10,394 bases of DNA, taken from positions 1 to 10,394 of the forward strand of contig CAMLDR010000147.1 in NCBI GenBank assembly GCA_946478775.1, written 5' to 3'. A program made the position numbers and the translations under genes. Below are positions 6,491 to 10,394 of this stretch, in pieces; within the stretch, counting starts at the first letter, position 1; each line of letters opens with the position of its first letter. Below the pieces are notes generated by a model. It saw only the letters and a list, made by a program, of their open reading frames with translations. It searched no databases and was not told the origin of the DNA. The DNA comes from an uncultured Flavobacteriales bacterium. Lineage in GTDB: Bacteria; Bacteroidota; Bacteroidia; Flavobacteriales; Crocinitomicaceae.

Positions 6491-8191
6491 AATCCTGCCT
6501 GCCTTTTCTATCAACAAGTTATTCAGCACCAGCACATCCAAAGCGGATTCTTCAAACAAAGCAACTGCCTGTTGTGGCGTTTCCACTATGGGCATTCCTT
6601 TTTTATTGAAGCTGGTATTTAACAAAACGCCGGTACCGGTTTCTTTTTGAAAAGCCCGGATCAATTCATAAAACAATGGATTCCAGCTTTTATCTACCGT
6701 TTGAACACGGGCTGTTCCATTGACGTGCGTTACATTCTGCAATTGTTCCAGGTATTCTGGTTTCGTGTGGTCTATTAAAATCATGTACGGGCTTTTCCTT
6801 CCCGAGCGAAAATAAGTCGAAGCCAGCTCAGGTAAAACGGCCGGTGCAAAGGGCCGGAAATCTTCCCGGAATTTGATATTTGCGTTGATGTGATCCCCCA
6901 AACCTGCTATTCCGGGATGTGCCAGAATACTGCGATGTCCCAAAGCTCTGGGTCCAAATTCACACTGATCCTGAAACCATCCGATCGTTAAGCCCTTAGC
7001 TAATTTTTGAGCGGTAATGGCAACCAGATCCGGGAGTTCCAGGTGCTGCACTTCCCAATTTTCGGGGACTTCTGTCAACCCATTCTGAATTTCTTCCCTG
7101 GAATAACTTTTTCCAAAACAAGTGCTTTCGTTGTGCTTCACTTTTGATTTTCCTAAAACTTCCAGCCAGCCGTAATAGGCACAACCCAAAGCCAGGCCAT
7201 TATCTCCTGCAGCCGGCTCCATGTAGAAATTGGTCACCACCTTTTCATTCAGCAAAAAAGCGTTCGCTACGGCGTTTAAAGCAACTCCACCGCTATAAGA
7301 CACATTTTGATGCGGAAAACGCCTTAAACGGTCTTCAAAACATTCCTGAACGGCTTTTTCTACTTGTTTCTGTGCCCAAAAAGCAATATCCGCATAATAG
7401 TGAAAGTTCTCTTTGAAAAAAGCATAACCCGTTGAAGGCATTTGTAATTCTTTCTGCCAATCGGTTCGAACCAATAAAGATCCGTTTTTGATCTCGAAAG
7501 CTTCTTTGTTCACCAACCCTTCCTTCCCATACGGGGCAAGTCCCATCAACTTACCCACATCATCCATATTCCCGAAGACGTAATGGCTGATCGCAGCGTA
7601 AAACCCACCAATGGAATGGGTTGTAGTGGGAAGTTTTAATGTGTTTTCGGAACTGTTCTCAATGGGGCTGAAATCTTTGAAAAGCGTGCTTAATTTTTGT
7701 CCGTCGAAATAGTAAAAGCTGTCTTTTTCGCACCACATTCCTTTTTGGGAAAGTTCCACCAGGTTTTCCGGAATGATTGTTCCCTGTGAAACATCGATGC
7801 ATTGTTCAAACGGGCTTCCGCAGCCATCGATCACCATGACCACACATTCGTCAAAATCACAAGTCCCGGCTGCACTGTAGGCATGGGCCAAATGATGGGA
7901 AATAGAAATGAGCGGAGGATTTTCCTCCCCGGCGAACACTCTTTTTCCATGAAACCGGTCCCGCTCCGGAATTTCAAAATTGGCCGTTTGAACTACCAAA
8001 TCTACCTCCCGAAGTGAAATTCCCGCTGCATCCAAACAATATTGAATAGCAGCCGTATCATTTCCGCCAGCATGTTTCACGCGGGTTATGCGCTCTTTTT
8101 CAATAGCAACACAAACCACTCCATCCTTCAGCAGAACAGCAGATCCATTGTGTGAAAGCCCTGTTCCCAGAACATAAATTGGTTTTGACAT
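6431..8191 (-). CDS. NodU/CmcH/TobZ-type O-carbamoyltransferase
   Basis: A 586-residue cytoplasmic enzyme of usual family length. Relatives transfer a carbamoyl group from carbamoyl phosphate, through a carbamoyl-adenylate intermediate, to a hydroxyl on a sugar or antibiotic. The N-terminal Kae1-like domain opens with YVLGTGLSHNGSAVLL and carries the metal-binding HHLAHA (99-104), VIDGCG (120-125), YSGGVALN (299-306) and GDNGLALG (329-336). The C-terminal YrdC-like domain has the hallmark CEFGPRALGHRSILAHP (410-426), FREDFRPFAP (441-450) and NTSFN (525-529). All expected catalytic motifs are present, so it should be active. The family normally ends near DVLVLNNLLIEK (552-563); the extra ~20 residues are low complexity and antisense to the neighbour's poly-Gly tail. 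It lies 23 bp downstream of the S4 gene, probably in one operon. No antibiotic or Nod-factor biosynthesis genes are nearby, so the acceptor is unknown. Confidence 0.93.
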   Translation of the reverse strand: MSKPIYVLGTGLSHNGSAVLLKDGVVCVAIEKERITRVKHAGGNDTAAIQYCLDAAGISLREVDLVVQTANFEIPERDRFHGKRVFAGEENPPLISISHHLAHAYSAAGTCDFDECVVMVIDGCGSPFEQCIDVSQGTIIPENLVELSQKGMWCEKDSFYYFDGQKLSTLFKDFSPIENSSENTLKLPTTTHSIGGFYAAISHYVFGNMDDVGKLMGLAPYGKEGLVNKEAFEIKNGSLLVRTDWQKELQMPSTGYAFFKENFHYYADIAFWAQKQVEKAVQECFEDRLRRFPHQNVSYSGGVALNAVANAFLLNEKVVTNFYMEPAAGDNGLALGCAYYGWLEVLGKSKVKHNESTCFGKSYSREEIQNGLTEVPENWEVQHLELPDLVAITAQKLAKGLTIGWFQDQCEFGPRALGHRSILAHPGIAGLGDHINANIKFREDFRPFAPAVLPELASTYFRSGRKSPYMILIDHTKPEYLEQLQNVTHVNGTARVQTVDKSWNPLFYELIRAFQKETGTGVLLNTSFNKKGMPIVETPQQAVALFEESALDVLVLNNLLIEKAGRILPAAATTTATSSAGESTTT

Positions 8192-8214
8192 GAATAGTGA
8201 ATAGTTAGTTCCTT

Positions 8215-8604
8215 TTAATCTTCGTCCTCTTCAAGCCATTCGAAAAAGGACTCCAGGTTATCCCGGTCCTTGCGGGAAGGTCGTCCGGTTCCGTATTCGC
8301 GGTACACATCTTGTGCTTCCCGGTAGGTTTTGAATTTTTCCAGTTCCAGCGGATCGGTTATATCTATCAGGTAATCACCAACCAGTTTTGCGCCCACTCT
8401 GCGGTCCAGTAAATCTTTGATCTTATAACTGAAGGTGGCGTTGTTTTTAAAAATGGAAAGCGTATCCCCAATTTTCACTTCTTTGGACGCTTTCACCGGT
8501 GAACCGTTCAGTTTAACTTTGTTCTTCTGTACCAAATCTGTGGCAAGTGTCCGTGTTTTGGCAAGGCGCACAAACCAAACGTATTTATCAATTCTTAAGC
8601 TCAT
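8215..8604 (-). CDS. S4-domain RNA-binding protein, Hsp15 (HslR)-like
   Basis: A 129-residue protein. The S4 RNA-binding fold covers about residues 1-60, with LRIDKYVWFVRLAKTRTLA (3-21), NKVKLNGSPVKASKEVKIGD (28-47) and a final beta strand. The C-terminal part keeps the Hsp15 pattern GRPSRKDRDNLESFFEW (106-122), close to the RRPDKKERRDLLRF end of the E. coli protein, and then an acidic EEDED tail. E. coli Hsp15 binds stalled 50S subunits that carry nascent peptidyl-tRNA and helps recycle them; the same role is likely here but not shown. The start overlaps the end of the upstream MmcQ/YjbR gene by 17 bases in another frame, and the carbamoyltransferase follows 23 bp later, so the three are probably co-transcribed. 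Confidence 0.9.
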   Translation of the reverse strand: MSLRIDKYVWFVRLAKTRTLATDLVQKNKVKLNGSPVKASKEVKIGDTLSIFKNNATFSYKIKDLLDRRVGAKLVGDYLIDITDPLELEKFKTYREAQDVYREYGTGRPSRKDRDNLESFFEWLEEDED

Positions 8605-8938
8605 CCTGTAATTTTTTTGGCAGAGACGAAACCACTAAATCGTAAGAATGTACGATCAGTTCTTTTATCAATTTATCATCCACTAATCCCTGAAGAGAAA
8701 CGGTATTCCAATGCTTCTTGCTCATGTGATATCCGGGTTGAATCCCATCGTAACGTTCTCTTAACTCCACCGCTCTTTCCGGATCGCATTTCAGGTTGAT
8801 TCCGGTAGGATTTTCAACATCCACCAAAGCAAACATTTTGTTTTGGACCTTGATTACAAGTGTTCGTTTATCAAAGGGGAAAGTTTCCGTTGCTCCGGGA
8901 AGCTGAAAACAAAAATGGATCAATTCGTCAAAATGCAT
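8588..8938 (-). CDS. MmcQ/YjbR family protein
   Basis: A 116-residue protein of usual family length with the CyaY-like fold of the MmcQ/YjbR group, often described as DNA-binding. Family landmarks are the N-terminal FQLPGATETFPF (11-22), NLKCDPERAVELRERYDGI (48-66), and PGYHMSKKHWNTV (68-80), followed by a helical end. Its precise function is not established in this family. It is first in a compact minus-strand run with the S4 protein (17-base overlap) and the carbamoyltransferase. The start codon is 59 bp from the divergent peptidase gene, so the operon promoter must lie in that short AT-rich gap. No clear TAnnTTTG box was found there for this strand. Confidence 0.92.
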   Translation of the reverse strand: MHFDELIHFCFQLPGATETFPFDKRTLVIKVQNKMFALVDVENPTGINLKCDPERAVELRERYDGIQPGYHMSKKHWNTVSLQGLVDDKLIKELIVHSYDLVVSSLPKKLQDELKN

Positions 8939-8997
8939 GGTGGAAAGTTAGTAAAATTGATACTTTTAATGCTTGTTTTTCATCAATTGTTATTGAT

Positions 8998-9900
8998 ATG
9001 ATTCTTATCGCATTCACGGTGATTATTTTACTCCTTGGTTTCGGCTGGTTTTCCTACAACCAGGTAGCTAATCCGAAATGGCAGGTTCCAAGCGAGCCCT
9101 TTCCGGCCGAATGGAGAGAAATCCTGGATCGGGAAGTGCTTTTTTATACTTCGTTGGACGAAACTGAAAAAACACGTTTTGAATTCAAAGTGCAGGAATT
9201 CCTGCTCAATTGCCGGATTACCGGAGTGAAGACAGACGTGAATTTAACCGACAAAATCCTTGTTGCATCCAGTGCGGTCATCCCGATCTTTGGTTTTGAT
9301 TCCTGGAAATATCCCAATATCCGTGAGGTCCTATTATATCCGCAAATGTTCGATGAGAACTACCAGTTTGAGGGAGAATCGGAACAAAGAATCCTGGGGA
9401 TGGTGGGCAATCAGAGTATGGAAGGAATCATGATCCTTTCGAAAGAAGCCTTGAATTTAGGTTTCAAAAACGAATCGGATAAACAAAACACAGCGATTCA
9501 CGAGTTTGTGCATTTAATCGACAAATCGGATGGTGAGATTGACGGAGTTCCAAAGGTTTTGATGGACCGGAAATATGCGCTTCCCTGGATCAATCAAATG
9601 AGTAAAGAAATCGACCGGATCTATGAAGGAAGATCAGACATCAATCCCTATGGTGGAACGAATCGCGCTGAATTTTTCTCTGTTGCCAGTGAGTACTTTT
9701 TCGAGCGGCCCCGCTTATTGGAAGAAAAGCACCCGGAATTGTACGCTTTAATGGAACGGATCTTTAATCAGAAAATGGCGGACCGCAACCTCAGCAAACG
9801 CAGCAGAACCATTGGCCGGAATGATCCCTGTGTTTGTGATAGCGGTGAAAAATTTAAGCATTGTTGTGGGAGTGTGCATTATAAAAAATCAAACCTATGA
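8998..9900 (+). CDS. MtfA-like (M90) zinc metallopeptidase with N-terminal membrane anchor and C-terminal SEC-C motif
   Basis: The frame is open from 8860, but those first 46 codons are antisense to the MmcQ/YjbR gene. I take the ATG at 8998, which begins a membrane helix (MILIAFTVIILLLGFGWF) and gives 300 residues. The body resembles MtfA, the E. coli peptidase linked to glucose PTS control through Mlc: FPAEWREIL, an alpha/beta core with KYPNIREVLLYP, the zinc motif HEFVH (H168, E169, H172) followed by LID, and RAEFFSVASEYFF (223-235), which should supply the third zinc ligand (E225 or E232). The end carries a SEC-C-type motif, RNDPCVCDSGEKFKHCCG, with C278, C280, C289 and C290. SEC-C is found on SecA and many other proteins and binds zinc. 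The peptidase core is clear; substrate and localisation are inferred. A one-mismatch -7 box (TACTTTTA, 8961-8968) lies upstream. Confidence 0.88.
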   Translation: MILIAFTVIILLLGFGWFSYNQVANPKWQVPSEPFPAEWREILDREVLFYTSLDETEKTRFEFKVQEFLLNCRITGVKTDVNLTDKILVASSAVIPIFGFDSWKYPNIREVLLYPQMFDENYQFEGESEQRILGMVGNQSMEGIMILSKEALNLGFKNESDKQNTAIHEFVHLIDKSDGEIDGVPKVLMDRKYALPWINQMSKEIDRIYEGRSDINPYGGTNRAEFFSVASEYFFERPRLLEEKHPELYALMERIFNQKMADRNLSKRSRTIGRNDPCVCDSGEKFKHCCGSVHYKKSNL

Positions 9901-9995
9901 TTTCAACACACATCAAAGAATTCGAATAAAACTACTATTTGAAACAGGAATCCGGGCATCTCATTGAAATGCTGACACAAGAGATTCATCCGTAA
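9897..9995 (+). other. Short reading frame split by one in-frame TAA after the peptidase gene
   Basis: An ATG overlapping the peptidase stop (ATGA, 9897-9900) opens a frame reading MISTHIKEFE, then TAA at 9927-9929. The same frame continues as NYYLKQESGHLIEMLTQEIHP to a second TAA at 9993-9995. Without the internal stop it would be a coupled ~32-residue peptide of protein-like composition. I do not recognise it. It may be a decayed small gene or chance. Confidence 0.2.
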
Positions 9996-10004
9996 AATTC
10001 ATTG

Positions 10005-10012
10005 TACCTTTG
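10005..10012 (+). promoter_or_regulatory. Probable -7 promoter box for ispG
   Basis: TACCTTTG is an exact match to the Bacteroidota TAnnTTTG -7 consensus, followed by GCA as is common in this group. It lies 20 bases upstream of the ispG start codon, so the leader would be short. No clear TTTG/TTG -33 element is seen at 19-21 bases upstream. Confidence 0.65.
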
Positions 10013-10032
10013 CATCGTACAATTTCTTAAGA

Positions 10033-10394
10033 ATGTCCGAACAAATCAATTTCTGCAATGATCTATTCAATCGCGAACGTTTCGAAACACGTGAAGTGAA
10101 AATCGGAATCACAGCGATAGGCGGAAAAAATCCGATTCGCATCCAATCCATGACGACAACCGATACCATGGACACGGAAGGTTCCGTTGAGCAATCTATT
10201 CGCATGATTGACGCCGGCTGTGAATTGGTACGTTTAACGGCCCCGTCCAAGAAAGAAGCAGAAAATCTGAAGACCATCAAAAACGAGCTCGTTAAACGTG
10301 GTTATAACACTCCACTCGTAGCAGACATTCATTTTACACCAAACGCAGCTGAGATCGCCGCAAAACTAATCGAAAAGGTGCGCGTAAATCCGGG
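10033..10394 (+). CDS. ispG: 4-hydroxy-3-methylbut-2-enyl diphosphate synthase IspG (N-terminal part)
   Basis: The first ~120 residues of IspG (GcpE), which runs off the window. The enzyme is a cytoplasmic 4Fe-4S protein that reductively converts methylerythritol cyclodiphosphate to HMBPP, the penultimate step of the MEP isoprenoid pathway. Diagnostic N-terminal motifs are present: REVKIG, NPIRIQSMTTTDTMDTE, the segment GCELVRLTAPSKKEAENL, PLVADIHF and the final KVRVNPG. These form the start of the TIM-barrel domain; the cluster-binding cysteines lie beyond the window. The start at 10033 gives MSEQINFCND and follows an exact -7 box. Bacteroidota IspG proteins usually have an extra central domain, which cannot be checked here. 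Confidence 0.95.
   Translation, partial: MSEQINFCNDLFNRERFETREVKIGITAIGGKNPIRIQSMTTTDTMDTEGSVEQSIRMIDAGCELVRLTAPSKKEAENLKTIKNELVKRGYNTPLVADIHFTPNAAEIAAKLIEKVRVNP

Noticed and set aside
6324..6650. 108-codon plus-strand frame across the end of the DUF2207 gene
   Set aside because: An alternate frame of the Gly/Ser repeat and the antisense of the carbamoyltransferase; no independent support.
8955..8988. AATTGAT...ATCAATT inverted repeat between the MmcQ/YjbR and peptidase genes
   Set aside because: Seven AT-rich bases with a 20-base spacer are easily explained by chance in AT-rich sequence.
8860..8997. N-terminal extension of the peptidase reading frame
   Set aside because: It is largely antisense to the MmcQ/YjbR gene, and the ATG at 8998 starts a proper membrane helix.

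Overview
This window looks like a chromosomal segment of a Bacteroidota bacterium, most likely a member of Flavobacteriales. The genus cannot be fixed from sequence alone. The evidence is moderate-to-low GC, mostly absent Shine-Dalgarno signals, two exact matches to the Bacteroidota -7 promoter box (TAnnTTTG) in the expected places, a FeoB-associated-type small Cys protein, and IspG. Nearly every base is in or next to a gene, and no gene-free stretch exceeds about 130 bp. No rRNA, tRNA, CRISPR array, insertion sequence or phage gene was seen.

Layout. (1) 1-135: the end of a small one-helix Cys-containing membrane protein, probably FeoB-associated. (2) 230-1806: a divergent pair made of an HxlR-family winged-helix regulator (minus strand) and a Gal80-like Gfo/Idh/MocA oxidoreductase (plus strand). 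They share a 101-bp control region with a strong dyad, so the regulator probably controls the pair. (3) 1920-6490: three plus-strand envelope genes. The first is a secreted von Willebrand A (VWA) protein with three Ig/carboxypeptidase-regulatory-like repeats and an intact MIDAS. It ends at a strong hairpin terminator. It is followed by a LemA-family membrane protein and a DUF2207 membrane protein with a poly-Gly tail, translationally coupled through an ATGA overlap.

(4) 8938-6431 (minus strand): a tight three-gene run of MmcQ/YjbR protein, Hsp15-like S4 RNA-binding protein, and a full-length NodU/CmcH/TobZ-type O-carbamoyltransferase. The carbamoyltransferase runs convergently into the DUF2207 gene and its last ~19 codons are antisense to the poly-Gly tail. 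(5) 8998-9900: a membrane-anchored MtfA-like (M90) zinc peptidase ending in a SEC-C metal-binding motif. (6) 10033-10394: the start of ispG (MEP isoprenoid pathway) behind an exact TACCTTTG promoter box.

Most of the window is ordinary accessory and housekeeping content. I do not see a clear new defence or mobile system. The points most worth checking are the peptidase/SEC-C fusion, the convergent overlap that gives the carbamoyltransferase a low-complexity tail, the Gal80-like enzyme with the catalytic-motif Lys replaced by His, its candidate HxlR operator, and the VWA/LemA/DUF2207 envelope neighbourhood.
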